From Streptomyces olivochromogenes (lineage in GTDB: Bacteria; Actinomycetota; Actinomycetes; Streptomycetales; Streptomycetaceae), in assembly GCF_021538895.1 (NCBI RefSeq), contig NZ_JADDRL010000025.1, positions 34,652-98,651 on the forward strand: DNA of 64,000 nt. The letters are read 5' to 3'. Every line of letters starts with the position of its first letter. Position 1 is the first letter of the stretch. This document shows, piece by piece, positions 43,503 to 53,393 of this stretch. The notes beneath the pieces are model-generated. The model was given only the letters and a program-made list of their open reading frames with translations, was not told where the DNA came from and did no database searches. The translations under genes and the position numbers were made by a program.

Positions 43503-45028
43503 GTCGCGCCCGCGACGTTGTCCGTGTAGCGGTAGATCGTGCTGATCGGAACGTAGTTGTTGATCTCGCCCGAGTAGCACGGGCCCGTCCGGGACTGGTA
43601 GCTGCCCTCCAGGATTCCGTATGCGGTCTTGTCGACCTGGCTGAACAGCGGGCCACCGCTGTCACCCTTGCGGGCGCAGATGTCGGTCCAGATGCCGACG
43701 CCGTCCTTCGGCGAGATGACCTTGCCGCAGCGCGTTCCGACCAGGTAGCCGTCGCCGGCGCCGCTGTCGTAGGACTCGGGGTAGTTCGAGGAGTCCGACC
43801 CGGTGCCGGTGGCACACGCGACCCAGCCGGGGTTGATCTCACTGAAGTTGTGGTAGCCGGTGATCCACTGGTCGGCCGTGGTCGCCTGGGTGCCGCACGG
43901 CGTGTCCGAATCGCTGTCCTGACCGCCGTTGCGGCAGTACTTCATCACCCGGTTTTTCCCGGAGAAGTTGTCCAGCCAGGTCTGCGAGTAACTGCCGCTG
44001 ATGTACGGCAGCATGACGAAGTCGTACGGATACGAGTTGACCTCAAGGGCAGCGTTCGGCGCGTGCTGCTGCAGGATCGAGTAACCGTTGTGGTTGATGT
44101 ACGTGTTGTTGGTCTTCCCGACCACGCAGTGACCGGCGGTCAACACCCAGGCCCAATTGTTGTAGGTGGTGCCGCCCTTGGAGCGGATGTTGAAGCCGGA
44201 GGTGCAGCCGCCCCAGCTGCCGTTGTCACGCTTGATGTTCAGGCGGAGTCCGCCGCGCATGGGTCCGTACTTGGTGGAGCAGTACAGCGGGTGGCAGTAG
44301 CCCCAGTCCACGTGGGGGGTGAAGGCCTGCTGGGGCTGGTCAAGCCGGCGCTCCTCCACCAGCCCGCGCGGCTCCTTCGCCAACGCGGCACGACCGTGGG
44401 CCAGTTCGTGCGCGACGGTGTCGGTCCGCGTCACGGCGGTCGCCGCGGGACGCCCCCGCAGGTTGGACAGCTTGTTCCATGTACCTGACCGCTTGGCGTC
44501 GGCCACCCAGTCGCGCCGCCACAGTACGACCTTGTCCTCCATCGGCGACACCGCCGGGATGAAGAGCGAGTCGGGACCGCCGCCGACCGTCCGCTCGAGG
44601 CGGGACACGATCCCGTCGAGCTCGGCCCGGGAGTGAGCGACGGTCCTCGTGCGCACATGGGACCTGTCCGCCAGGACCCGGATGTAGGGCGCGACAGCGG
44701 AGTCGCTGGTGGTGAGGACCCTCAAAACGCCGCCGTGGTCCTGGTCCAGCCACATTCCGGCGTACGCCCCCGGCCGCTCCTTCTTGAGCTTCTTGTCCAG
44801 GATCTGTGCGTCGGCCTGCAGTTGCAGCCGGCGCAGCGCCTCGGCGTCGGAGACGTGGTAGGTCTCCTTCAGGTACGCCACGGATTCGCGCACCGCGTCC
44901 GGATCGAGTCGCGTGTGCCGTGTCCCCCGCGTTTCGTCCGCCACTGTGCCGGGCGCAGCCTGCGCCCACGTGGCACACAGGATCACGGTCAGTATGGCCG
45001 CGGCGAGGGCCAGGATGCGCGCCCTCAT
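43472..45028 (-). CDS. Secreted S1-family (chymotrypsin-like) serine protease
   Basis: A 518-residue protein with a Sec signal peptide (MRARILALAAAILTVILCAT, cut near WAQA-AP). A ~200-residue propeptide-like region is followed by the protease domain. The catalytic triad is visible: His in WVLTAGHCVVG, Asp in NSYPYDFVMLPY, and Ser in ARKGDSGGPLFS. Several cysteine pairs suit an extracellular enzyme. ATG 45028 overlaps the TGA of the upstream gene (ATGA), so the two are co-translated. The target protein is unknown. The 3' end overlaps the convergent regulator gene. Confidence 0.9.
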   Translation of the reverse strand: MRARILALAAAILTVILCATWAQAAPGTVADETRGTRHTRLDPDAVRESVAYLKETYHVSDAEALRRLQLQADAQILDKKLKKERPGAYAGMWLDQDHGGVLRVLTTSDSAVAPYIRVLADRSHVRTRTVAHSRAELDGIVSRLERTVGGGPDSLFIPAVSPMEDKVVLWRRDWVADAKRSGTWNKLSNLRGRPAATAVTRTDTVAHELAHGRAALAKEPRGLVEERRLDQPQQAFTPHVDWGYCHPLYCSTKYGPMRGGLRLNIKRDNGSWGGCTSGFNIRSKGGTTYNNWAWVLTAGHCVVGKTNNTYINHNGYSILQQHAPNAALEVNSYPYDFVMLPYISGSYSQTWLDNFSGKNRVMKYCRNGGQDSDSDTPCGTQATTADQWITGYHNFSEINPGWVACATGTGSDSSNYPESYDSGAGDGYLVGTRCGKVISPKDGVGIWTDICARKGDSGGPLFSQVDKTAYGILEGSYQSRTGPCYSGEINNYVPISTIYRYTDNVAGATYRVITSSTG

Positions 45029-45462
45029 GCGTCCACCCACAGACACGTGGTCCCGGACCACCAGCCGCGGGTGGTGGCGAAGGCGTGCCGGGTGTGCGGT
45101 CCGTAGACGCCGTCCGCCGTGGTGCCGGCCGCGTACTGGGCCTTCTTGAGCGCGTTGTAGGTGTTGGTGCCGAAGATCCCGTCGACCTTGAGCTGGGCGC
45201 CGATCTTGTCGGTGAAACAGTGGTTCAGCTCAGTCTGGAGGCTCTTCACCGCGGAGCTCACAACGCCCTCAACCATGTTGCAGTCGAGGTTCTGTGTGCC
45301 CCCGGAGTTGTACGACGGGATCTTGATGGGTCCCGCGTCACCAGTCCAGGCGTCCCCGACTCCGTTGCATGTGGGCGTGGCCGCAGACGCCGGTTCGGCG
45401 ACTGTCGCCCCCAGTCCCAGCGCGACCGCGGTGATCGTTGCCATCGCGAGTAGTCGTCTCAT
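45025..45462 (-). CDS. Secreted peptidoglycan-binding-domain protein
   Basis: A 145-residue protein with a Sec signal peptide (MRRLLAMATITAVALGLGAT, cut near ASA-AT). The mature part carries one PG_binding_1 domain (AVKSLQTELNHCFTDKIGAQ, then LKVDGIFGTNTYNALKKAQY and ADGVYGPHTR). ATG 45462 follows GGGAGGGAG. Its stop overlaps the start of the S1 protease gene. It may anchor or localise the protease at the wall, or modulate it. Confidence 0.88.
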   Translation of the reverse strand: MRRLLAMATITAVALGLGATVAEPASAATPTCNGVGDAWTGDAGPIKIPSYNSGGTQNLDCNMVEGVVSSAVKSLQTELNHCFTDKIGAQLKVDGIFGTNTYNALKKAQYAAGTTADGVYGPHTRHAFATTRGWWSGTTCLWVDA

Positions 45463-45599
45463 GGGCTCCCTCCCTTGCCTCGCCTGCGCGGAATGCACAG
45501 CGACGATGACAGGGGGTCGAGGCGCCGAGCGACCACCTTCGGGCAGTGCCGAAAGACCCAGGTGACAGGGTGTGAGTGGCTATTCCGGCGTCTTGGGTC

Positions 45600-45960
45600 A
45601 TGACGATTCGACTGTGCCCGCATGTTCGGGTTCGGGTTCGGGTTGCGGGCTGGCTGCGGCAGCCGGCGCAGGCGGGAGCGGGGGGGCGGCGACGGTCTTC
45701 TCGACCGCGGTGGTGAGGTTCTGCCAGAGGAACTTGTCGACCTGGAGGGCCTGGTGCGCTGCGGTGGCGGCCACATCGGCACAGGCGCCGGAACGGTCGC
45801 GGCAGACCTCGGTTCCGGGGATGAACCTGAAGCCACCGAGACAGGGTCGCCGCGTTACACCGAGGCAGCAAGTCCAGGACCTGCTGGGTCTCGGCGTCGA
45901 TCACAACGCTTCCGTAGACATGACCGCGCGGCAGCGCGAAGACGCCTACACCGACCACTC
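45600..45960 (-). mobile_element. ISL3-family transposase remnant
   Basis: Reading leftwards, VGVGVFALPRGHVYGSVVID and AETQQVLDLLPRCNAATL match the DDE-domain start of ISL3 transposases (VDEFALRRGHVYGT type). The frame then shifts; PGTEVCRDRSGACADV and KFLWQNLTTAVEKTVAA follow in another frame and end at a stop. The catalytic set is incomplete. Confidence 0.8.
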
Positions 45961-46649
45961 TCGGCTCCGGAGAGGTCGCTCCGTCCCTGTTCCGGTGAGC
46001 GATTCCCGTCCCTGACCGCGCAGATCACGCGGCCGAGCAACCCGGCGACACGACGGCGATATGGGTGGGAGACCGGTTGGACGGGCTGTGGTGCGACGAG
46101 CACTTCGCGGGCTGGTTCCCGCGCGACGGACACCCCGGCATCTCGCCCGCCCCACTGACCCCTGCCCTGGCCTCACGACCTCGGCAAACGACCAGCTGGT
46201 CCCTGCTGCACAGCGCCGCGTTCAGGTGCTCTCTCCGCGAACTGAGGCCCCCTCCACCGCCGAACCGGGCCTGGTCAGCCCAGAGAACGGCCTGCTTGCC
46301 CTGGCCAAGGGCGGCCACCGCAACAACAGCGTCCAGATCCATCGGCCGCCCAGGTTGCCGCCTTGTCCTATGCGCCCGAGCGAGGTACGGAGATCCTCAT
46401 CACCGATACCCCGGCGTCGCGCCAATCCGCCGGCCCCGGCTGCCCAGCCTGGGCACGCCTCCGATCCCCAAGCGGCACTCCGAAGTGTGCCGAGGCTGGG
46501 TAGTTGTCACCGGCGCAGCCGGATGACGTGGTGAGTGGGATCGGCCGAAGCAGACTGGCCGCACCGGTGAGGCAAGCGGCCTGGCACGCACACTGGCTCG
46601 GCGGCACTTCTGACACCGGCTACGGGGGATGCGCGCCAGGCCCGATGCC
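45961..46649. other. Intergenic coding debris, no intact gene
   Basis: About 690 bp. Plus-strand scraps such as WVGDRLDGLWCDEHFAGWFP (near 46065) look protein-like but belong to no family I can name. Frames are short and interrupted. No strong hairpin or promoter was noted. Confidence 0.35.
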
Positions 46650-47726
46650 TCATTGGATCAGGTCGGTGTGCGGATGCTCGGGGGAGGTCGGGCAGACATA
46701 GATCTGCATGTTGTCGGTTCTGCCGACTTCGACCTGAGTCGGCTGCGAGGGGGCCTGGCCACGGTCACGATGGTCGGCGTAGGCGGCGTCCTGGTCTTCG
46801 TAGGGGGCCCAGCTGCGTCCCTCACCACCGTCCCATTCGAAGGAAGCGATCGTGAGCAGCGGGACCATCTGAGCGTCGCAGACAGCGCAGTATCGGCGGT
46901 ACGGGTCGGTGCGGCCCCACGGAGGCCAACCACCGACCTTCCAGCCGGGCGCGTCAGCCAGATGGACGTCATAGAACTCCCGCGGATAGTCTGCGTAGGA
47001 GCTGTCCACGCCGACGCCGGCTGCCTGCCATCTGCTCCAGTCCCCCACCATCGCCCGCATCTCCGGGCTCAGATCCAGACTGTTGGGGTACTCGGTGATC
47101 GCCTCTGGTGCCAGCACGCACGGCTGCGGCACATAGCCCGGATAGTCCGCCTCATACGGTTCCGGCGGTGCGGCGAGGACGTCGACGACCGCGGCGGCGG
47201 ACCGCCAGAACAGCGCGGTCGACGGCTTGTAATCCGGATCGTGTTCGTAGGGACACCAGAGAACCTGGAGCAGATCAGCCTGTCCGGGCGGGCGCAACAG
47301 GGGTGCATCGCGCAAGAACAGCTGGACCACAGGCAACATGGGGACCGGACAGTCCGCCGGCCACGGAGGGCCGGCGTCGAGTCGCTCCGCGAGCCGCGCG
47401 GCGCTCCGTTTCTTGATCGCCTCCTCCTCGGGCGTCAGCCCAGGACCACCAGGATCGCGGTGCCGCCGGGCCTGCATGCGCCTCTCGAGCCACACTTCGG
47501 CCGGCGACTGGCGGAACCCACTGTCCACGTGCAGGTGCGCGTCGTCGCAGTGCGGCCACGGCTCCTCACTGGGCCACAGCAAGGGGCCGCCCACAGAGCT
47601 GTCCCGAACCGAAGGCGCCCCAGCGCGAGGATGCAGCCGAATGGCAGGTCGCGCCAGTGGAGCCAGCTCGGGAAAGACCGCGGTCACATCCACAGGCCGC
47701 GGCGGAGTAGTGCGTACAAAGACCAT
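46650..47726 (-). CDS. DUF1963/YwqG-like protein
   Basis: A 358-residue soluble protein. LARPAIRLHPRAGAPSVRDS, VGGPLLWPSEEPWP, then VPMLPVVQLFLRDAPLLRPP, QADLLQVLWCPYEHDPDYKP and a late CAVCDAQMVPLLTIASFEWD follow the YwqG/DUF1963 pattern. A CxxC lies near the C-terminus and a further CPTSPEH end is present. ATG 47726 was taken as start; a GTG ten codons earlier is possible. The function of this family is not established. It stands alone between debris and an IS5 remnant. Confidence 0.7.
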   Translation of the reverse strand: MVFVRTTPPRPVDVTAVFPELAPLARPAIRLHPRAGAPSVRDSSVGGPLLWPSEEPWPHCDDAHLHVDSGFRQSPAEVWLERRMQARRHRDPGGPGLTPEEEAIKKRSAARLAERLDAGPPWPADCPVPMLPVVQLFLRDAPLLRPPGQADLLQVLWCPYEHDPDYKPSTALFWRSAAAVVDVLAAPPEPYEADYPGYVPQPCVLAPEAITEYPNSLDLSPEMRAMVGDWSRWQAAGVGVDSSYADYPREFYDVHLADAPGWKVGGWPPWGRTDPYRRYCAVCDAQMVPLLTIASFEWDGGEGRSWAPYEDQDAAYADHRDRGQAPSQPTQVEVGRTDNMQIYVCPTSPEHPHTDLIQ

Positions 47727-47944
47727 GCCGGCGATCTTGCCAGCCGCCACCGACACAGTCCCCCGGCCCGCCTCAACCGGCGCTGGCCTCAACCGGGTTG
47801 CACCACCCACCAACCCGGCCGCAGTGACACCAAGCCTGCCTCCGTGACAACGATCGTGCTGCGGCTCACGAAGTGAAGTGCACGGTCCACGCTTACCCGG
47901 ATTCGGCACTCGAGCGCACTCAGAGGTCGTTCTCTCCCATTGTT

Positions 47945-48600
47945 TCAACCCGTAATGCAGATTTGATCCGATGATGTCGGGTCGCGCCAGGAGACGGTGT
48001 TCTCGCCGGTGAGTCGACGGGCCATCAGGTCAGTCATGGCCAGCTGGATCATGGCTTCTGAGCGAGCCGGGAGGGTCTCGTAGTCACGGGCCAGGCGGCG
48101 GTGGAGCATCAGCCGGCCGTAAGTCCGCTCGACCGCCCACCGCTTCGGTATCGGGGTGAATCCCCTGGTACCGGGGATGCGGGCCACGATTTCCATGTCG
48201 ATGCCCAACGTGGCGGCATGCTCGACAAGTGCTGGCGGTAGCCGCCGTCGACCCACACCTTGCGGATGCCGGGACGGCCGGCGGCGACCCGGTCGAGCAG
48301 TTGGGTGCCGGCCACGGAGTCCTGGACACTGGCCGCGGTGACCAGCACCGCCAGGAGGAGGCCGATCGTGTCGGTCACGAAACTCCGCTTCCGTCCCACG
48401 ATCTTCTTGCCCGCATCTATGCCCTGACTGGTGGCGGGAACAGCTGGTGGAGGTTTTCACGCTCTGCGCATCCATCACGCAGGCCGATGGCTCCGCGTTC
48501 CGCCCGTCCTTTCGCCGCACCAACTCCCGCAGTAGGCCGTTGAGCTGGGCGAAAATGCCATCCTTCTGCCACTTGGCGAAGTAGCCGTAGATGGTCCTTA
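47945..48600 (-). mobile_element. IS5-family transposase pseudogene
   Basis: Reading leftwards from ~48600: TIYGYFAKWQKDGIFAQLNG, LLRELVRRKDGRNAEPSACV, MDAQSVKTSTS, then a shift to GRKRSFVTDTIGLLLAVLVT and LLDRVAAGRPGIRKVWVDGG, and a shift back to LVEHAATLGIDMEIVARIPG and PKRWAVERTYGRLMLHRRLA, ending RLTGENTVSWRDPTSSDQ. The N-terminal ~70 residues are absent and at least two frameshifts break it. Most of the DDE core is still readable, making this the most complete IS copy in the window. Confidence 0.88.
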
Positions 48601-48605
48601 AGAAT

Positions 48606-49043
48606 GTGAGGCGGTCCGGGAGGGCCGGGTGCGGCGCTCGAAACGTCAGGCGGTCAGGACCGGCTGGGCGTACCGTGCCGAGCCGAGTGCGCCCAGGCGT
48701 GAGTCTTCGGCCGTTGAAGTACGGCATGGAACAGGGCGTCTTGGAATGAGACAGGCACAAGTCGCGTCCCACGCCAGGCGTGACCCCGTCCGGCGCTCAG
48801 GACTGCATCGCACCGACAGCCTCACTGGCATCGGATGCCTGCAACCCGTAATCCAGGCGATACCAGAGCAATCAAGGCGTAAGGACCTCTTGGAGACTTC
48901 TTTGTCATGGCCATTGACGCGACGGCCGGTTGGCGCTTCATTGGTCGCGGCAGCACGTCGACGGCCGGCGCGGACCTCCGCACCGCCGAGCATCGCCGCA
49001 GAGTCCGTCGAGTCGCCGCTCGCGGTCGTGCTTTCTCGCAAAA
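48606..49043. other. Upstream region of the cellulase gene, no gene seen
   Basis: About 440 bp between the IS5 remnant and the first CebR-type box. No convincing coding frame is present. The cellulase promoter should lie near 49000-49100, but no clear -35/-10 pair was identified. Confidence 0.4.
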
Positions 49044-49057
49044 TGGGAGCGCTCCCA
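49044..49057. promoter_or_regulatory. CebR-type operator, copy 1
   Basis: TGGGAGCGCTCCCA is an exact 14-bp palindrome identical to the known Streptomyces CebR operator, which is released by cellobiose or cellotriose. It lies 78 bp before the cellulase GTG. Confidence 0.93.
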
Positions 49058-49097
49058 CACCCTGAAAAGTTCATAGCCAAGCACACACATCACTTCA

Positions 49098-49111
49098 TGG
49101 GAGCGCTCCCA
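49098..49111. promoter_or_regulatory. CebR-type operator, copy 2
   Basis: A second exact TGGGAGCGCTCCCA, 54 bp from the first (centre to centre) and 24 bp before the cellulase GTG. It abuts the ribosome-binding region, so it could block transcript start or elongation. Confidence 0.93.
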
Positions 49112-49134
49112 CGGGACCCAAAAGGAGAGGATTC

Positions 49135-52100
49135 GTGACATTCTTCAGAAATGGCCGCACGGCTGTGGCAGCACTTGCTGCCGCAGCCGCCGCGGGTGCG
49201 CTGGTGGCGGCTTCAGTGGCGTTGCCCTCGGTACCGACGGCCGCTGCAGTCGAGACGCATGTGGACAATCCGTTCGCCGGAGCCTCGGCGTACGTGAACC
49301 CGGACTATGCCGAATTGGTCGAGGGTTCGATCAGCAAGACGGCCGACCCATCCGTCAAGGCGAAGATGGAGACCGTCGAGACCTATCCCACCGCGATATG
49401 GCTCGACCGGATCGCCGCCATCCACGGCGGCGAGGCCAACGCTGGCCGCAAGAGTCTGCGCGATCACCTGGACCTCGCCCTGGCGCAGAAGAAGGACGGC
49501 CAGCCTCTCACCGCCACGTTCGTCATCTACGACTTACCCGGCCGTGACTGTGCCGCGCTGGCCTCCAACGGCGAGCTGCCGCTGACGCAGGCCGGCCTGG
49601 ATCGGTACAAGAGCGACTACATCGAGGCGATCTCGGCCGTCTTCAAGGACCCGAAGTACGCGGGCATCCGAGTCACCACCGTGATCGAACCCGACGGTCT
49701 GCCGAACCTGGTGACCAATGTGGCCAGCGACCCCGAATGCCAGCAGGCGAAGTCCAGCGGTATCCAGGTCAAGGCGGTCCAGTACGCCCTGGACAAGCTG
49801 CACGCCATCCCGAACGTCTATACCTACATGGACTTCGCCCACTCGGGCTGGCTCGGGTGGGAGAACAACCTCAAGCAGTCCGTCCAGCTCTACACCGACG
49901 TCGCCAAGGGTACGTCGGCGGGTTTGAGCAGTGTGGACGGATTGATCACCAACGTCGCGAACTACACGCCCTTGGCGGAGCCGTACATCACGGACCCGGA
50001 CAAGACGGTCGGCGGGCAACAGGTCAAAAGTAGCAAGTACTACGAGTGGAACCCGAACTTCGACGAGTCGGACTTCACCAAGAACGTTCACAAGGAGCTG
50101 GTGACGCAGGGATGGCCCACCTCGACGGGCATGGTCATCGACACCTCTCGCAACGGATGGGGCGGATCCGGCCGCCCGTCGGGGCCGAGCACCAGCACCA
50201 CGCTCGACACCTGGGTGAGTGAGTCCAAGGTCGACAGGAGAGCCCACCGCGGACTGTGGTGCAACGTCGACGGTGCGGGTATCGGCGCACCTCCCCAGTC
50301 GAGTCCCGAGGGCTATCCCGACTCGCATCTGGACGCCTACCTGTGGGTGAAGCCGCCGGGTGAGTCCGACGGAGCGAGCAAGGACATCCCGAACGAGGAG
50401 GGCAAGAAGCAGGACCCGATGTGCGATCCCACGTACACGGCTCCGAACGCCGGTAACAACAAGACGGGCGCGCTCCCGGACGCCCCTCTCGCGGGTCACT
50501 GGTTCCATGGACAGTTCGAGATGCTGGTGAAGAATGCCTACCCGGCAATCCCGGAGGCCGGAGAGGGTGACAAGGAGCCCCCCTCGGCGCCCGCAGGTCT
50601 CAAGTCCACCGGCAAGACGGCCACCAGCGTGTCCCTCTCGTGGAGCGCGGCCACCGACAACGTCGGCGTGACCGGATACGACGTCTTCCGCGACGGCGTC
50701 AGGGTCAACTCGGCCTCGATCAGCGGCACGGTGTACACCGACAGCGGGCTGAAGGCCTCGACGAAGTACGCCTACACGGTCAAGGCTCGCGACAAGGCAG
50801 GGAACTCCTCCGCCGCCTCGTCCGGCCTCGACGTCACCACGGACGCCGGCGGCGGGGGCGAGGACACCCAGCCTCCCACCGCACCGACCGGCGTCAAGGC
50901 CGTCTCCACCACCACGAGTTCGGTGACTCTGGCCTGGTCGGCCTCCACCGACGACACCGGTGTCACTGGCTACGACGTCTACCGCGGCACCATCAAGATC
51001 AACGCGGCACCCGTGACGACGACCGAATACACCGACACCGGGTTGCAGGCCGACAAGGACTACACCTACACGGTCAAGGCACTCGACGCCGCGGGCAATG
51101 TCTCCGACGCCTCCTCGCAGATCACCGCTCGGACCAAGAAAGCCGCATCCGGCACAGGCAAGGACTGGCTGCACACCCAGGGCAACCAGATCGTCGACGA
51201 GAAGGGCAACAAGGTCTGGATGACCGGCGCCAACTGGTTCGGTTTCAACACCAGCGAGCGGGTCTTCCACGGCCTGTGGTCAGCGAACATGGAGACCATC
51301 ACCAAGGAGATGTCCCAGCGCGGCATCAACACCCTGCGCGTGCCGATCTCAACTCAGCTGCTGCTGGAATGGAAGAACGGCCAGGCCGCCGTTCCCAGCG
51401 GGGTCAACTACTACGAGAACCCCGAACTGAAGGACAAGACCAGCTTGCAGATCTTCGACGCCTTCCTCGGCATGGCGGAGAAGTACGGCATCAAGGTCAT
51501 CCTCGACGTCCACAGCGCCGAAGCGGACAACTCGGGCCACATGTACCCCGTCTGGTGGAAGGGCTCCATCACCACCGAGCAGTTCTACGCAGCCTGGGAA
51601 TGGGTCACCGACCGCTACAAGAGCAACGACACCATCGTGGCGATGGACATCAAGAACGAGCCGCACGGCAAGCAGAGCGAGAACCCCCGGGCGAAGTGGG
51701 ACGACTCCACCGACCAGGACAACTTCAAGTACGCCTGCCAGACCGCGGGCCGACGGATCCTCGCCATCAACCCGAACGTCCTCGTCCTGTGCGAGGGCAT
51801 TGAGATCTACCCCAAGAACGGGGCCAATTGGACCTCAACGATTGAAGGCGACTACCACTTCGACTGGTGGGGCGGGAATCTCCGCGGCGCCAAGGACCAC
51901 CCGGTCAGCCTCGGCGACCAGCAGGACCAGCTCGTGTACTCCCCCCACGACTACGGCCCCCTCGTCTACCAGCAGCCCTGGTTCAAGGGCGACTGGACTC
52001 GCACGACGCTGGAGCGGGACGTCTGGGACCCCAACTGGCTCTACCTCCACAAGTCGAACACGGCTCCGCTGCTGATCGGTGAGTGGGGCGGCATGCTCGA

Positions 52101-53361
52101 CAACGGCCCCAACCAGAAGTGGATGACGGCTCTGCGGGACCTCATCGTGGAGAACAAGATCCACCAGACGTTCTGGTGCATCAACCCCAACTCCGGTGAC
52201 ACCGGTGGCCTCCTCAACAACGACTGGAAGACCTGGGACGAGGCCAAGTACTCCCTGCTCAAGCCGGCCCTGTGGCAGGACAGCGGAAAGTTCGTGAGCC
52301 TCGATCACCAGGTCAAGCTGGGTGGATCCTCCAGCACCACCGGGATCAGCCTGACCGATCTCTACGGCGACGGGGGTCCGGGGGACGACACTCAGCCTCC
52401 GAGTGTCCCGTCGGATGTGAAGGTGTCGGCGAAAACCTCTACCACTGTGAGCCTGAGCTGGACGGCTTCAACCGACGACACGGGTGTGACCGGCTACGAC
52501 GTCTACCGCGACGGTGTGAAGGCGGGCTCCGCCGTGGCCTCCTCGTTCACCGACACCGGTCTCTCGGCGGGCACGACCTACGTCTACACGGTCAAGGCCC
52601 GTGACGCCGCGGGCAACGTCTCGGGTGCGTCGGACGCCGTCTCGGCGACCACCGAGACCGGCGGCGGCTCGGACACCACGCCCCCTTCGGTGCCGGCCGG
52701 GGTGATGACGATCGGCAAGACGTCCTCCTCGGTGGCCCTGTCGTGGTCGGCCTCCCGTGACAACAGCGGCGGCAGCGGAATGGCTGACTACCAGGTCTTC
52801 CGCGACGGAGTGCAGGTCGGGACCCCGGTCTGCACGATGTTCACCGACACCGGGCTGAGCCCCGGCAAGACCTACGTCTACACCGTCAAGGCCCGCGACG
52901 CGGCGGGCAACATTTCCGCCGCCTCTGCACCGCTCTCGGTCACCACCGAGAACGACGGGCCGGTCGGGATTCCCCTGTCCCAGGGCAAGCGAGCCTGGGC
53001 CTCATCGACCGAGAACGGCGGCAGGGCCCCCGAGTTCGCCGTCGACGGCAAGGAGGACAGCCGCTGGAGCAGCGCCTTCCAGGACAATCAGTGGATCAAT
53101 GTCGACCTCGGCTCCTCCAAGACCGTCACCAAGGTGGTCCTGAAGTGGGAAGCGGCCTACGCCAAGGGGTTCAAGGTCCAGGTCTCCGACGACCCTGACT
53201 TCAGGACCTGGAACGACCTCTACACCACCACCACCGACGGCACGGGCGGCGCCCAGACCCTCGACGTCAACGGCCAAGGACGCTACGTCCGCGTCCTGGG
53301 CCAGGTCCGCGCCACCCCCTACGGCATCTCCCTCTACGAGTTCCAGGTGTACGGCACGTAA
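49135..53361 (+). CDS. Secreted bifunctional cellulase: GH6 - 2 FnIII - GH5 - 2 FnIII - discoidin/CBM-like
   Basis: A 1408-residue secreted enzyme. The signal peptide covers ~1-38 (TAVAALAAAAAAGALVAASV). A GH6 domain spans ~43-475: VIYDLPGRDCAALASNGE holds the catalytic Asp138, VIEPDGLPNL lies near 185, and LWCNVDGAGIG and AYLWVKPPGESDG come later. FnIII modules start at ~481 and ~577. A GH5 domain spans ~676-1075 (AMDIKNEPHG with acid/base Glu842; LLIGEWGGML with nucleophile Glu983). FnIII modules follow at ~1085 and ~1180. An F5/8-type C (CBM32-like) domain covers ~1279-1408 (FAVDGKEDSRWSSAFQDNQW). GTG 49135 follows GGAGAGG. GH6 members cut cellobiose from chain ends or attack internally; GH5 members are often endo-acting. 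Two CebR boxes indicate cellobiose-type induction. Confidence 0.96.
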   Translation: MTFFRNGRTAVAALAAAAAAGALVAASVALPSVPTAAAVETHVDNPFAGASAYVNPDYAELVEGSISKTADPSVKAKMETVETYPTAIWLDRIAAIHGGEANAGRKSLRDHLDLALAQKKDGQPLTATFVIYDLPGRDCAALASNGELPLTQAGLDRYKSDYIEAISAVFKDPKYAGIRVTTVIEPDGLPNLVTNVASDPECQQAKSSGIQVKAVQYALDKLHAIPNVYTYMDFAHSGWLGWENNLKQSVQLYTDVAKGTSAGLSSVDGLITNVANYTPLAEPYITDPDKTVGGQQVKSSKYYEWNPNFDESDFTKNVHKELVTQGWPTSTGMVIDTSRNGWGGSGRPSGPSTSTTLDTWVSESKVDRRAHRGLWCNVDGAGIGAPPQSSPEGYPDSHLDAYLWVKPPGESDGASKDIPNEEGKKQDPMCDPTYTAPNAGNNKTGALPDAPLAGHWFHGQFEMLVKNAYPAIPEAGEGDKEPPSAPAGLKSTGKTATSVSLSWSAATDNVGVTGYDVFRDGVRVNSASISGTVYTDSGLKASTKYAYTVKARDKAGNSSAASSGLDVTTDAGGGGEDTQPPTAPTGVKAVSTTTSSVTLAWSASTDDTGVTGYDVYRGTIKINAAPVTTTEYTDTGLQADKDYTYTVKALDAAGNVSDASSQITARTKKAASGTGKDWLHTQGNQIVDEKGNKVWMTGANWFGFNTSERVFHGLWSANMETITKEMSQRGINTLRVPISTQLLLEWKNGQAAVPSGVNYYENPELKDKTSLQIFDAFLGMAEKYGIKVILDVHSAEADNSGHMYPVWWKGSITTEQFYAAWEWVTDRYKSNDTIVAMDIKNEPHGKQSENPRAKWDDSTDQDNFKYACQTAGRRILAINPNVLVLCEGIEIYPKNGANWTSTIEGDYHFDWWGGNLRGAKDHPVSLGDQQDQLVYSPHDYGPLVYQQPWFKGDWTRTTLERDVWDPNWLYLHKSNTAPLLIGEWGGMLDNGPNQKWMTALRDLIVENKIHQTFWCINPNSGDTGGLLNNDWKTWDEAKYSLLKPALWQDSGKFVSLDHQVKLGGSSSTTGISLTDLYGDGGPGDDTQPPSVPSDVKVSAKTSTTVSLSWTASTDDTGVTGYDVYRDGVKAGSAVASSFTDTGLSAGTTYVYTVKARDAAGNVSGASDAVSATTETGGGSDTTPPSVPAGVMTIGKTSSSVALSWSASRDNSGGSGMADYQVFRDGVQVGTPVCTMFTDTGLSPGKTYVYTVKARDAAGNISAASAPLSVTTENDGPVGIPLSQGKRAWASSTENGGRAPEFAVDGKEDSRWSSAFQDNQWINVDLGSSKTVTKVVLKWEAAYAKGFKVQVSDDPDFRTWNDLYTTTTDGTGGAQTLDVNGQGRYVRVLGQVRATPYGISLYEFQVYGT

Positions 53362-53393
53362 CAACACCTGACCGGGCCACCCACCGGCCCTCG

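Noticed and set aside
49534..51270. 578-codon minus-strand frame inside the cellulase gene
   Set aside because: It is antisense to well-defined GH6, FnIII and GH5 domains.
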